Source: AP-15 sp963789025 (GTDB lineage Bacteria; Pseudomonadota; Alphaproteobacteria; ATCC43930; CGMCC-115725). Taken from it: a stretch of DNA of 64,000 bases. The stretch lies in assembly GCA_963789025.1 (NCBI GenBank), contig CAWBIT010000003.1, forward strand, positions 930,001-994,000, read 5' to 3'. This document shows, piece by piece, positions 9,045 to 16,405 of the stretch; the stretch's first letter is position 1, and each line of letters starts with the position of its first letter. A model generated the notes under the pieces. That model was not told the origin of the DNA. It made no database searches and saw nothing but the letters and a program-made list of their open reading frames with translations. The position numbers and the translations under genes were made by a program.

Positions 9045-9200
9045 ACCGAACTTCAGCGTGAAATAGACCGGCTGCTTGCGGCCCTCATCGTTGATCAGCC
9101 AAAATCCGCGCTGGCGGCCATCCCTAACCTCGTTGTTGCAGATTTCCCAATTAAGGATCGAACGGGCATCCCATTAGAGCCCGATTCGCATCATCTCACA
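9045..9200 (-). pseudogene. Fragment of a glycoside-hydrolase-like gene (copy 2)
   Basis: On the minus strand one frame reads WEICNNEVRDGRQRGFWLI followed by NDEGRKQPVYFTLKF. This is clearly the same protein segment as WEIYNDEVRDGRQRGFWLI in the remnant at 10481-10927. The fragment is interrupted by stop codons and has no start. It looks like the C-terminal end of a cellulase-like hydrolase. Its presence next to each PEP-CTERM gene shows that a larger unit was duplicated here. Confidence 0.6.
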
Positions 9201-9536
9201 AAGCATTCCACGCCAAGGCCTCCGCCACCTTGATCTTTTTGCCGGTCGAAAATTCGAGCGGGATCACCACCGCATCGACCATTCTGTAGAGTTCGGCGCC
9301 ATTGTCGCGAAGTTGCGTTGGAAGATTTTCTGCGACAGACCCCGGCTTCCGATTCGGGTAGCCGAGAGTTTGGCAGATCTGGTGCGCACGATGGTCGGCC
9401 AGCGGCCGGTAGGCATCATCGCGAGCCAGCACCCCGGCGCGTTCGACCCCCTCGACCGGCACGGCCAAATAAAATGGATAAACCAGCAGGCCGTCCTTAA
9501 CGCTGACCCTCGGACCCGGTTTCCGATCATATTGGT
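9196..9536 (-). pseudogene. 3' fragment of an unrecognised gene, cut by a palindromic repeat
   Basis: An open frame of about 110 codons (DGLLVYPFYLAVPVEGVERAG ... VVIPLEFSTGKKIKVAEALAW) ends with a stop at 9196. Upstream it runs directly into the palindromic repeat at 9537-9632, and no start codon with a ribosome site is seen outside that repeat. I do not recognise the protein. It may be the C-terminal remnant of a gene broken by the repeat, or chance coding potential. Confidence 0.3.
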
Positions 9537-9632
9537 TCGTCATTCCCGCGAATGCGGGAACCCAGGGGCAAGCGATCTCACGGTTGCCCTGTCCCCCGCT
9601 TTCGCGCCGCTTTCGCGGGGGCGACGAGGGCC
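9537..9632. repeat. Palindromic repeat, family B (GCGAATGCGGGAACCC type)
   Basis: Contains the outer arms GTCATTCCCGCGAATGCGGG and CCGCTTTCGCGGGGGCGACG in inverted orientation. A related element lies at 22698-22795. In the minus frame it encodes the string WVPAFAGMT, well known from alphaproteobacterial intergenic repeats that are sometimes translated. Confidence 0.75.
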
Positions 9633-9720
9633 GACGCAACGTGATCAGATGATGCTAGCGGTGTCCCAGCTCAGCCGCTCGCGTCTGCTATCGATCATGC
9701 TCGGCTCGGCGCACAAAAGA

Positions 9721-9747
9721 ACGGGCGGCTGAACACCAGCCGCCCGT
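9721..9747 (-). terminator. Rho-independent terminator of PEP-CTERM gene A
   Basis: Perfect 11-bp stem ACGGGCGGCTG / CAGCCGCCCGT with the loop AACAC. On the minus strand it is followed by TTCTTTTGTG. It lies 22 bp after the stop of the PEP-CTERM gene at 9769. A nearly identical hairpin follows the second PEP-CTERM gene. Confidence 0.8.
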
Positions 9748-9768
9748 GTCGCCGAGATTGTAGCAGTT

Positions 9769-10407
9769 TTAAGCAAGCTTCCGGCGGCGGCGTGCAAAAC
9801 CGAGACCGGCGAGGCCGACGCCGAGTAGCGCGAGGCTGGCAGGTTCGGGCGCGGCCGTGGTGATGATCGGCGGAGCATTGATGTCGATGGGCTCCTCCAG
9901 CGAGAAGAATGCAGTTCCGCCGGGTGCGATTCCGCCGACGAAGTTGACTGTGCCGGTATTCCCGCTGATGTTGGTGAAGTACACTTGCGGACCGCCGTAA
10001 CCGGAAGTGTCCGGATTACCCGCAACCAGCGGCAGATGATTGCTGACATAGGTTTCGATGCCGTCGCCCTCAAATCCGAAGATGCCCGGTGCCGATATAT
10101 TGAACGACGAGATTGTGCTGGCGGTGTTGTTGATGACACCGATCAACGCATCTTCGACGCCCTCATAATCGACCTGGGGGCCATTGGTTGTCGTGATCGA
10201 CCCATTCGCATTAAACGTAACAAACAGGTTGCAATCGGTCGCCGAGCCCGATCCGGCGCCGTTCCCGCCATCGGCTCCGAGCACGTTAGGGCACACCCCG
10301 CTGGCGCCGAATGCTCCATTCCACGGTCCCGCATTTGCCTGTCCGATGCCGGCAAGCGCGGCAGCGCCGACGATCGCGCCGACCGTCAGATAATGCTTAA
10401 TATTCAT
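9769..10407 (-). CDS. PEP-CTERM sorting domain protein A
   Basis: 212 residues. Start set at MNIKHYL (10407), preceded by GGGAG 6 nt upstream; a GTG/ATG further upstream lacks support. A signal peptide ends near QANA. The mature part is Gly/Asn/Ser/Thr-rich and low in charge. The C-terminus is a textbook PEP-CTERM tail: APEPASLALLGVGLAGLGF followed by ARRRRKLA, that is a PEP motif, a transmembrane helix and a basic end. Such proteins are exported, processed by an exosortase and often linked to exopolysaccharide and biofilm matrix. No exosortase gene is in this window. Paralogue of the gene at 11055-11675, with shared signal peptide, tail, terminator and promoter design. Confidence 0.92.
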   Translation of the reverse strand: MNIKHYLTVGAIVGAAALAGIGQANAGPWNGAFGASGVCPNVLGADGGNGAGSGSATDCNLFVTFNANGSITTTNGPQVDYEGVEDALIGVINNTASTISSFNISAPGIFGFEGDGIETYVSNHLPLVAGNPDTSGYGGPQVYFTNISGNTGTVNFVGGIAPGGTAFFSLEEPIDINAPPIITTAAPEPASLALLGVGLAGLGFARRRRKLA

Positions 10408-10454
10408 TAACAACTCCCTAGTCATGGATGAGTGACGTGAGGCAAGGAGAAATA

Positions 10455-10470
10455 CGCAACTCTCATGCCA
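10455..10470 (-). promoter_or_regulatory. Sigma-54 (-24/-12) promoter of PEP-CTERM gene A
   Basis: Minus strand TGGCATG-AGAG-TTGCG matches the RpoN consensus TGGCACG-N4-TTGCW at all but two positions, with exact GG-N10-GC spacing. The expected start of transcription is near 10444, giving a leader of about 37 nt before the ATG at 10407. Confidence 0.75.
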
Positions 10471-10480
10471 ATCGCGTTTG

Positions 10481-10927
10481 TTACCCGTTTTTAAAGCACT
10501 TAGTTGGTAAAGAATAATTTATACTTGATGATGTGTCGGTATTGTTTACATTAATTTCGTTAAGCTGGCCAGCGGCAAATTCTCTGGGACCTCGGCTCTC
10601 ATCGTTGATCAGCCAAAATCCGCGCTGGCGGCCATCCCTGACCTCGTCGTTGTAGATTTCCCAATAAAGGACGAACGGGCATGCCCATTCGAGCCCGCTT
10701 CGCATCACCCGCCGAGATAGGGTGTCCTGTTCCTGCGGCGTGCAGCGGTCGGCAGGGAAACCGTACTCGCCAATGAACACCCGCTTCCCGGAAAGGCCGA
10801 CTTTCGGCTCGATTTGCGACTACAAATAATCAAGGGCTTGCGGCAGCTTTTGCTCGAGATTGGGGAGCAGCCAATCATATGCCGAGTAGGAAACATGATG
10901 GACGGGGATGGCGGGCCAAGATGGCGT
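10481..10927 (-). pseudogene. Glycoside-hydrolase-like gene remnant with in-frame amber stop
   Basis: One continuous minus-strand frame reads HHVSYSAYDWLLPNLEQKLP, then QALDYL, a TAG codon at 10822-10820, then SQIEPKVGLSGKRVFIGEYG and WACPFVLYWEIYNDEVRDG, ending at 10481. IGEYG and YWEIYN look like the catalytic-acid end of a TIM-barrel glycoside hydrolase (cellulase-like), but only the C-terminal portion is left. It lacks an N-terminus and signal peptide, and its last 25 residues look frayed. It sits upstream of PEP-CTERM gene A and overlaps that gene's promoter region. A second, shorter copy lies at 9045-9200. Confidence 0.65.
10500..10509. promoter_or_regulatory. TTAGTTGGTA element, candidate activator site (gene A)
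   Basis: Ten-base element TTAGTTGGTA located 29 bp upstream of the sigma-54 box. The identical ten bases occur at the same 28-29 bp spacing upstream of PEP-CTERM gene B. Conserved spacing in otherwise diverged upstream DNA suggests a binding site; the protein is unknown. Confidence 0.5.
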
Positions 10928-11008
10928 TGGCGGCGCGCGGCTCACCCGCGATTGTCCGATCTCAGCCGCCCGGGTCTGCGCTCGATCATGCTCGGCGCGC
11001 AAAAGAAT

Positions 11009-11031
11009 GGGCGGCTGAACACCAGCCGCCC
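11009..11031 (-). terminator. Rho-independent terminator of PEP-CTERM gene B
   Basis: Perfect 9-bp stem GGGCGGCTG / CAGCCGCCC with loop AACAC. On the minus strand it is followed by ATTCTTTTGCG. Near-identical to the terminator at 9721-9747 and at the same distance from its gene. Confidence 0.8.
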
Positions 11032-11054
11032 GTGTAGCCGAGATTGTAGCAGTT

Positions 11055-11675
11055 TTAGGCTAGCTTTCGGCGGCGGCGCGCCAAACCGAGACCGGCGAGG
11101 CCGGCGCCGAGCAGCGCGAGGCTGGCAGGCTCCGGGGTTGGGGTCACCGGCGTGATATTGATGCTCGGCGCCAACTCCAGTGAGAAATACGCAGAGCCTC
11201 CATTGGGGATCCCGCCCGCGCCGAAGACGACCGTTCCGGTGTCGTCGAACACGGATGTCGTTGTGATGTTGGTGAAAAAGTCGTTGCCACCGGTCAGGTC
11301 AAAATTAGCGGTGCTCGACACCTTTCCGCCGTACCCAGACCCATCGGGTGCTCCGCCCGCCGCTCCGTTGTAAGACTGGAGGCCGTCGCCGTCGAACGCG
11401 AACAAGCCGCCGCCATTGCCGCTTCCGATGAAGGTGAGCTGCGTAATCGTGCTCCCGGAATTGTTGACGATGCCGACGAGGTTGTCATCGGAACCGTCAT
11501 ACGGGTTCGGGTTGGGAACGGTTGTCACGAAGGAGCCGCCGGGTCCCGCGGTGATGATGACGTTGCACGTCGTAACCCCGTTGATATTCGGACACGGTGC
11601 GGCGTTCGCCAGTCCACCGGCAACCGTGGCAGCGCTCAGGATCGCGCTGGCGATCAGATAGTGCTTAATGTTCAT
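11055..11675 (-). CDS. PEP-CTERM sorting domain protein B
   Basis: 206 residues. Start at MNIKHYL (11675) with GAGGAG 6 nt upstream. A signal peptide ends near LANA. The low-complexity mature part is rich in Gly, Asn, Thr and Asp (PNPYDGSDDN, DGSGYGGK). The C-terminal tail PEPASLALLGAGLAGLGLA plus RRRRKLA is the exosortase sorting signal. It shares signal peptide, overall layout and tail with the gene at 9769, while the centre has diverged; together with the shared terminators this points to tandem duplication. It is preceded by a sigma-54 promoter that matches the consensus exactly. Confidence 0.92.
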   Translation of the reverse strand: MNIKHYLIASAILSAATVAGGLANAAPCPNINGVTTCNVIITAGPGGSFVTTVPNPNPYDGSDDNLVGIVNNSGSTITQLTFIGSGNGGGLFAFDGDGLQSYNGAAGGAPDGSGYGGKVSSTANFDLTGGNDFFTNITTTSVFDDTGTVVFGAGGIPNGGSAYFSLELAPSINITPVTPTPEPASLALLGAGLAGLGLARRRRKLA

Positions 11676-11720
11676 TAACAACTCCTCATTGTGTCGCTTG
11701 TTTCATACCGACGCCTAGGT

Positions 11721-11736
11721 AGCAATCATCGTGCCA
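11721..11736 (-). promoter_or_regulatory. Sigma-54 (-24/-12) promoter of PEP-CTERM gene B
   Basis: Minus strand TGGCACG-ATGA-TTGCT is an exact match to the RpoN consensus TGGCACG-N4-TTGCW. The transcription start would be near 11710, about 35 nt before the ATG at 11675. Confidence 0.85.
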
Positions 11737-11764
11737 CCGAAAATCGCTCAAATATTTGAACGGT

Positions 11765-11774
11765 TTAGTTGGTA
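11765..11774. promoter_or_regulatory. TTAGTTGGTA element, candidate activator site (gene B)
   Basis: Identical ten-base element to that of gene A, 28 bp upstream of the sigma-54 box. RpoN promoters need an activator ATPase; this may be its site, although it is closer to the promoter than classical enhancers. Confidence 0.5.
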
Positions 11775-11949
11775 TGGGCCAATTTTCGGCCACTGGTTCG
11801 TCGGACTTTCTTACAGCCATTTCGTTAAGCCGCCATCGGCTGCGGCGTGCCCGGGAAGTAGAATCCCGCTTCCCAGCAAAAGATCTCGTCGCGCGTGTAA
11901 AGTGTTCCGACAGGTTTTACGGGAAACTGCGCTTCCCGAACACCGCTAG

Positions 11950-12723
11950 CTACAGCTCGGGCAGCTCGATCACCAGGCCGTCCTGGCCGGGCTCGACGCC
12001 GCTCGGCAATTCGGCGCTGAGCTCGCGGTAGTCGAGGCTTTGGTCCATATGGGTCAGCACGGCGCGCCGCGGACGCACGCGTGCGACCCACGACAAGGTC
12101 TTCACGAGGTGAGAATGCGTCGGATGCGGGTCGCGCCTGAGGCAATCGACGATCCACAGTTCGACCCCTTCAACTGCGGCGAACGCCGCATCGTCGAGTT
12201 CGGTCACGTCCGTCGAGTACGCAAAACCGCCGATCCGCAGCCCGAGGGTCGTGCTGAAGCCATGGTCCTGGGCGAACGGGATGACCGGGATCCCGGCGAT
12301 CTCGAACGGGCCTCTGATCTCGTGCGGCTCGAGGGTAGGCTTGTGAAAGCGGCCCGGCTCGAGCGGCGGCTCGAGTACATAGCCAAAGCGCCGGCCGATC
12401 TCGCTCAAGGTCTTCGCATTAGCAAAGAGCGGGATCGCCCGCCGCATCAGCCGGTTGACCGACCGCAGATCATCGATCCCGTGCAGGTGGTCGGCATGGG
12501 CGTGGGTCACGATCACGGCATCCAACCGTGACACCCGGGCGTCGATCAATTGCTCGCGCAGATCGGGCGAGGTATCGATCAGGATGATTACGTCGCGGAT
12601 TTCGACCAATACCGACACGCGCCGGCGCCGGTTGCGCGGATCGGCCGGATCGCAGCGTCCCCAGTCCGGGCCGATCGCCGGCACGCCGGTCGAGGCGCCG
12701 CAGCCGAGGACCGTAACCTTCAT
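11950..12723 (-). CDS. MBL-fold metallo-hydrolase, PhnP-like
   Basis: 257 residues. Metallo-beta-lactamase fold with the metal motif VTHAHADHLHGIDD, N-terminal LGCGASTGVPAIGPDWG, and later metal ligands in TDVTELDD and HSHL. The start of the LGCGAS type and the DWGRCDP segment place it in the PhnP/YycJ group of phosphodiesterases; PhnP hydrolyses 5-phosphoribosyl 1,2-cyclic phosphate, but no phn genes are near. Its ATG overlaps the stop of tatD (ATGA), so it is translated from the same message. This pairing with tatD and metG is frequent in Alphaproteobacteria. Confidence 0.88.
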   Translation of the reverse strand: MKVTVLGCGASTGVPAIGPDWGRCDPADPRNRRRRVSVLVEIRDVIILIDTSPDLREQLIDARVSRLDAVIVTHAHADHLHGIDDLRSVNRLMRRAIPLFANAKTLSEIGRRFGYVLEPPLEPGRFHKPTLEPHEIRGPFEIAGIPVIPFAQDHGFSTTLGLRIGGFAYSTDVTELDDAAFAAVEGVELWIVDCLRRDPHPTHSHLVKTLSWVARVRPRRAVLTHMDQSLDYRELSAELPSGVEPGQDGLVIELPEL

Positions 12724-13496
12724 TCTGCGGACGGCGTCGCCTTGGTGAAGAGGCGGAAGAAATTGTCGTGCGTTACCGCCGCGAGGCACTGCGGATCAAC
12801 GCCCTTGATCGCGGCCACGGCTGCCGCGGTCGCCGCCACGAAGGCCGGCTCGTTGCGCTTGCCGCGATAGGGCACCGGCGCGAGATAGGGCGCGTCGGTC
12901 TCGACGAGCAGCCGATCGAGCGGCAGGTCGCGCACGATCGCGCGCAGCTTTTCGGCATTCCGGAATGTCACGATCCCAGAGATCGAAACATAAAATCCGA
13001 GCGCGATCGCGGTTTCGGCGAGGGTCCGGCCGCTGCTGAAGCAATGCAAGACCCCCGGGGGCGGCCGCTCTTCCTCAAGGATCCGCGCGATCTCGCGATC
13101 CGCCTCGCGGGCGTGGATGATCAGTGGCAGCCCGCTGGCGCGCGACGCCGCGATGTGGACGCGGAAGACGCGCTCCTGAATATCGCGGGGGCTTAGATCA
13201 TAATGAAAGTCCAGGCCCGTCTCGCCGATGCCGACGACCTTCGGGTGTTCGGTCAGCGCGAGAAGCTGCTCGGTGAGCAGCGGGGCATGATCGGCAGCCT
13301 CATGCGGATGCGCCCCGGCCGAACACCAGATATCGTCATAAGCCTCGGCGATCGCGCGCACCCCGTCGAATTGGTCGAGCCGCGTGCAGATCGTCAGCAT
13401 CGTTTCGACCCCGGCGGCCCGGGCGCGGCCGATCACGGCGTCCCGCTCTGCCGCGAAATCCGGAAAGTCGAGATGGCAGTGGCTGTCGACCAGCAT
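12720..13496 (-). CDS. tatD: TatD family metal-dependent DNase
   Basis: 258 residues, usual length. N-terminal DSHCHLDF holds the HxH metal pair; GAHPHEA, IGETGLDFHYD, IIHARE, GVLHCFSSG and LLVETDAPYLAPVPYRGKRNEP follow in the order expected for TatD/YcfH. These enzymes are metal-dependent 3'-5' exonucleases implicated in DNA repair and cleanup; the exact cellular role varies. Downstream of metG, separated from it by a palindromic repeat, and overlapping the MBL hydrolase by four bases. Confidence 0.93.
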   Translation of the reverse strand: MLVDSHCHLDFPDFAAERDAVIGRARAAGVETMLTICTRLDQFDGVRAIAEAYDDIWCSAGAHPHEAADHAPLLTEQLLALTEHPKVVGIGETGLDFHYDLSPRDIQERVFRVHIAASRASGLPLIIHAREADREIARILEEERPPPGVLHCFSSGRTLAETAIALGFYVSISGIVTFRNAEKLRAIVRDLPLDRLLVETDAPYLAPVPYRGKRNEPAFVAATAAAVAAIKGVDPQCLAAVTHDNFFRLFTKATPSAE

Positions 13497-13510
13497 GGAT
13501 TACCTTCGCT

Positions 13511-13645
13511 GAGCCCCCACCTCACCCTGCCCTCTCCGCCCCCGAGGGCGGAGAGGGATGGCAAGGGGGCGCCTTAATTCCCTCTCCGCCACTGGGGGAG
13601 AGGGAGGGGACCCGTCGCGTCAGCGATGGGGAGGGTGAGGTGGGC
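13511..13645. repeat. Palindromic repeat, family A, between metG and tatD
   Basis: Outer arms CCCACCTCACCCTGCCCTC and GGGGAGGGTGAGGTGGGC in inverted orientation, with an inner hairpin CCGCCCCCGAGGGCGG. It fills almost the whole gap between metG and tatD. Related elements occur at 16331-16405, 34500-34626, 47690-47757, 51485-51633 and 56916-57030. Confidence 0.8.
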
Positions 13646-13656
13646 CGCGGACACGA

Positions 13657-15198
13657 TCACGAATTGCCTGCGCCTGCTTCGACAAAGCGCGGAAAGATAG
13701 CTTCCGGTTTCGGCAAGCGTGTCCCCGGGGCGAGCGGCGCCTCGGCCAAGGCGATGAAATCGCGCGCGGCCTCCGGCACTGCCAGCTGATCGAGGAGCGT
13801 TCGCGCCGCGCCGGGCACGAAGGGTTGAACCAGGATTCCCAAATGGCGCAGCGTCTCGGCCAACGTGTAGAGCACGGTGCGCATCCTCGCCGGGTCGCTG
13901 CGGCTGAGCGCCCATGGCGCCTGCTCGTCGACATAGCGGTTGGCCTCTCCGACCACCCGCCAGATCGCTTCGAGCGCCAGGTGAAAAGCCTGCTCCGCAA
14001 TATGCCCACGCACTGTCCCGAGCAAGTTTTGTGCAGCCTTCAGCAATGCGTTGTCGGCGGCGCCGAGCTCGCCGTGATCGGGCACGCAGCCACCGCAATT
14101 GCGATTGATCATCACCAGCACGCGCTGCGCCAGATTGCCGAAATCATTGGCGAGATCGCCGTTGAGCCGGCCAACGACGGCGCGGTGCGAAAAATCGCCA
14201 TCACTGCCAAACGGCAATTCGCGCAGCACAAAATAACGCACCGCATCGAGCCCGTAAGTCTCGACGAGCTGCTTCGGCGTGACGAAGTTGTTTAGCGATT
14301 TCGACATCTTCTGCCCCTCTACTGTCCACCAGCCATGGGCGAAGACGCGGCGCGGCGGCTCGAGACCGGCAGCCATCATAAAAGCCGGCCAATAGACCGC
14401 ATGGAAGCGCACGATGTCCTTGCCGACCAGGTGAAGATCGGCGGGCCAGAACGTCGAAAACTCCTGACTTTGGGTCTCCGGATAGCCAACGGCGGTGATG
14501 TAGTTGGCCAGTGCGTCGAGCCACACATAGATCACGTGATCGGGGTTACCCGGGACTGGAATTCCCCAGCTGAAGCTGGTTCGCGAGATCGACAGGTCGC
14601 GCAAGCCCGACTTGATAAAGCTGACGACCTCGTTGCGCCGGCTGCGCGGCGCGACCGCATCCGGATTTGCATCGTAATAGGCCAATAGCCGGTCCTGCCA
14701 CGCGGAAAGCCGGAAGAAATAGTTCTCCTCTTCCAGCCACTCGACCTCGGCGCCGGTCGGCGCCTTTCCGTCGACCAACTCGCCTTGGTCGTAGAAGGCT
14801 TCGTCGCGCACAGAATACCACCCGGCAAAGCGTCCGAGATAGATTTCCCCCCGGCGTTCCAATTCCTGCCACAGCGCCTGGACGCCGCGGACGTGCCGCG
14901 CTTCTGTGGTGCGGATGAAATCGTCTGCGCTGATATCGAGGAGCCGCGTCATATCGCGAAACGACTCGGAAATGCGGTCGGTGAACTGTTGCGGCGAGAT
15001 GCCGGCAATGCGCGCCGATTGCTCGACCTTTTGGCCGTGCTCGTCGGTGCCCGTCAAAAACTTCACCCGACGCCCGTCGAGCCGCATGAACCGTGCCAGC
15101 GCGTCGCACGCTACCGTCGTATAGGCGTGCCCCAAATGCGGCGTGTCGTTGACGTAATAGATCGGGGTCGTGACGAAGAATGGCCGGTCGGCGGTCAT
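13657..15198 (-). CDS. metG: Methionyl-tRNA synthetase
   Basis: 513 residues. Charges tRNA-Met with methionine. Class I signatures are present: TTPIYYVNDTPHLGHAY (HIGH-type motif HLGH) and KMSKSLNN (KMSKS). The connective zinc knuckle cysteines of the longer MetG type are absent, and the length near 510 fits the short alphaproteobacterial form. Start taken at MTADRP (15198) with GGAG 7 nt upstream; the in-frame TTG twelve bases further up is less likely. Part of the minus-strand run mltB, dacC, tmk, holB, metG, tatD. Confidence 0.96.
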   Translation of the reverse strand: MTADRPFFVTTPIYYVNDTPHLGHAYTTVACDALARFMRLDGRRVKFLTGTDEHGQKVEQSARIAGISPQQFTDRISESFRDMTRLLDISADDFIRTTEARHVRGVQALWQELERRGEIYLGRFAGWYSVRDEAFYDQGELVDGKAPTGAEVEWLEEENYFFRLSAWQDRLLAYYDANPDAVAPRSRRNEVVSFIKSGLRDLSISRTSFSWGIPVPGNPDHVIYVWLDALANYITAVGYPETQSQEFSTFWPADLHLVGKDIVRFHAVYWPAFMMAAGLEPPRRVFAHGWWTVEGQKMSKSLNNFVTPKQLVETYGLDAVRYFVLRELPFGSDGDFSHRAVVGRLNGDLANDFGNLAQRVLVMINRNCGGCVPDHGELGAADNALLKAAQNLLGTVRGHIAEQAFHLALEAIWRVVGEANRYVDEQAPWALSRSDPARMRTVLYTLAETLRHLGILVQPFVPGAARTLLDQLAVPEAARDFIALAEAPLAPGTRLPKPEAIFPRFVEAGAGNS

Positions 15199-15267
15199 GA
15201 CAGTCTCCAAACCCCAGATATGGGCGCGTTCCGATCGCGATCCACCCGGGCGGCCGACGCGTTCTCG

Positions 15268-16311
15268 CTATCGCGCCATTTCCTCGACGGCGAAGAACGC
15301 GCCGAGGATGGCCTGCTTGCGGTCGAGGTTGAGCTGGTCGGTGTTGGCGAAATCGCGGCCGATCCGGTCACGCAGATCCGCCCAGCGCGCCGGATCGGCG
15401 CAAGCCGCGAGGCGCTGCATCGCCTCCCCCTCGCCGGCGATCAGCTCTTCGGGTCCGAACGGCCGACCGGCGGCAAGAACGACCATCCTGCCAAGAAACT
15501 GCGACAGCAATTGCTCGCTGGCTCGATAGGCCTCTTCCGCGTCGGGGCGGGCGAGCTTGTCGGCAAAGGCATGGAGCTCGGCGACCTCGACGCGCGGAAC
15601 CTGCGCAACGATGCCTAGAATCGAGCGGTAGAGCGCCAGTCCGCCGGCGTCGGCAAGCTCGATCGCCCGGCCGATGCTGCCTTCGGCCAGCCCCCCCAGC
15701 GCCTCGGCGTCTGATTGCGAGAGTTCAGGCCGGTGCTGTCCGAGAAGCTGTAAGACCAGCGGACACGCGAGTGCTGCCAGCGGAAAGTGCCGGCAGCGCG
15801 AGCGAATAGTCGGCAGCAGCCGGCCCGGGCTGTGGCTGACGAGCAGCAGCAGCCCCCGGCGTGGCGGCTCTTCGAGGATCTTTAAGAGTGCATTGGCAGC
15901 GTTGCGGTTCATCTCCTCGGCGCCGTCGACGATGGCGATGCGCCACCCCTCCTCGGCGGCGGTCAGCCGGAAAAAACCAGCGATCGCGCGCGTATCCTCG
16001 ACGATGATGTCGCTGCGCATCCGGCGGCGCCGCGGATCATAGGCCCGCTCGACGGTGAGCAGATCGGCATGGCCACCGGATGCAACCCGGCGGAACAGGC
16101 TGCTCCCGGGATCGACCTCGAGCCCCTCCCCGCTGCTTGGCCCGGCGAGCAGGAAGCGGGCGAGCCGAAAAGCCAGCGTCGCCTTGCCGATGCCGCGCGG
16201 CCCGCTCAGCAGGATCGCGTGCGGCAGCCGTCCCGCCTCGACGAGCCGGCGCAACTCGCGCTCGGCATTCTCGTGGCCCAGTAGTTCTGCGTTCTCTCGG
16301 GGTGCGAGCAA
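15268..16311 (-). CDS. holB: DNA polymerase III subunit delta'
   Basis: 347 residues. AAA+ clamp-loader subunit: LLSGPRGIGKATLAFRLARF is the Walker A region, followed by IVDGAEEMNRNAANALLKILEEPP (sensor and SRC-like block) and a C-terminal collar domain. With delta and tau/gamma it loads the beta clamp. The start is uncertain; the longest sensible one is TTG at 16311, directly beside the palindromic repeat that also encodes the tail of tmk, and no ATG lies close by. Located between tmk and metG as in many Alphaproteobacteria. Confidence 0.93.
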   Translation of the reverse strand: MLAPRENAELLGHENAERELRRLVEAGRLPHAILLSGPRGIGKATLAFRLARFLLAGPSSGEGLEVDPGSSLFRRVASGGHADLLTVERAYDPRRRRMRSDIIVEDTRAIAGFFRLTAAEEGWRIAIVDGAEEMNRNAANALLKILEEPPRRGLLLLVSHSPGRLLPTIRSRCRHFPLAALACPLVLQLLGQHRPELSQSDAEALGGLAEGSIGRAIELADAGGLALYRSILGIVAQVPRVEVAELHAFADKLARPDAEEAYRASEQLLSQFLGRMVVLAAGRPFGPEELIAGEGEAMQRLAACADPARWADLRDRIGRDFANTDQLNLDRKQAILGAFFAVEEMAR

Positions 16312-16330
16312 GCCTCGCGTCCCGCCTCTC

Positions 16331-16405
16331 GCTGCCCCTCACCCTCCCGCTGACGCGGGGCCCTCTCTCTCCCCGCTCGCGGGGAGAGGGCTGGGGTGAG
16401 GGGCA
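16331..16405. repeat. Palindromic repeat, family A, forming the 3' end of tmk
   Basis: Arms GCCCCTCACCCTCCCGC and GGCTGGGGTGAGGGGC are inverted around CTCTCCCCGCTCGCGGGGAGAG. It covers the last codons and the stop of tmk and reaches to within about 20 bp of the holB start. Confidence 0.85.

Noticed and set aside
10131..10160. FNR-like TTGAT...ATCAA palindrome
   Set aside because: The spacer is seven bases instead of four, and it lies inside the PEP-CTERM coding sequence.
13511..13645. Possible CRISPR array or transposon end
   Set aside because: The repeats are single inverted elements, not direct repeats with regular spacers, and no transposase is near; they belong to scattered palindromic families.
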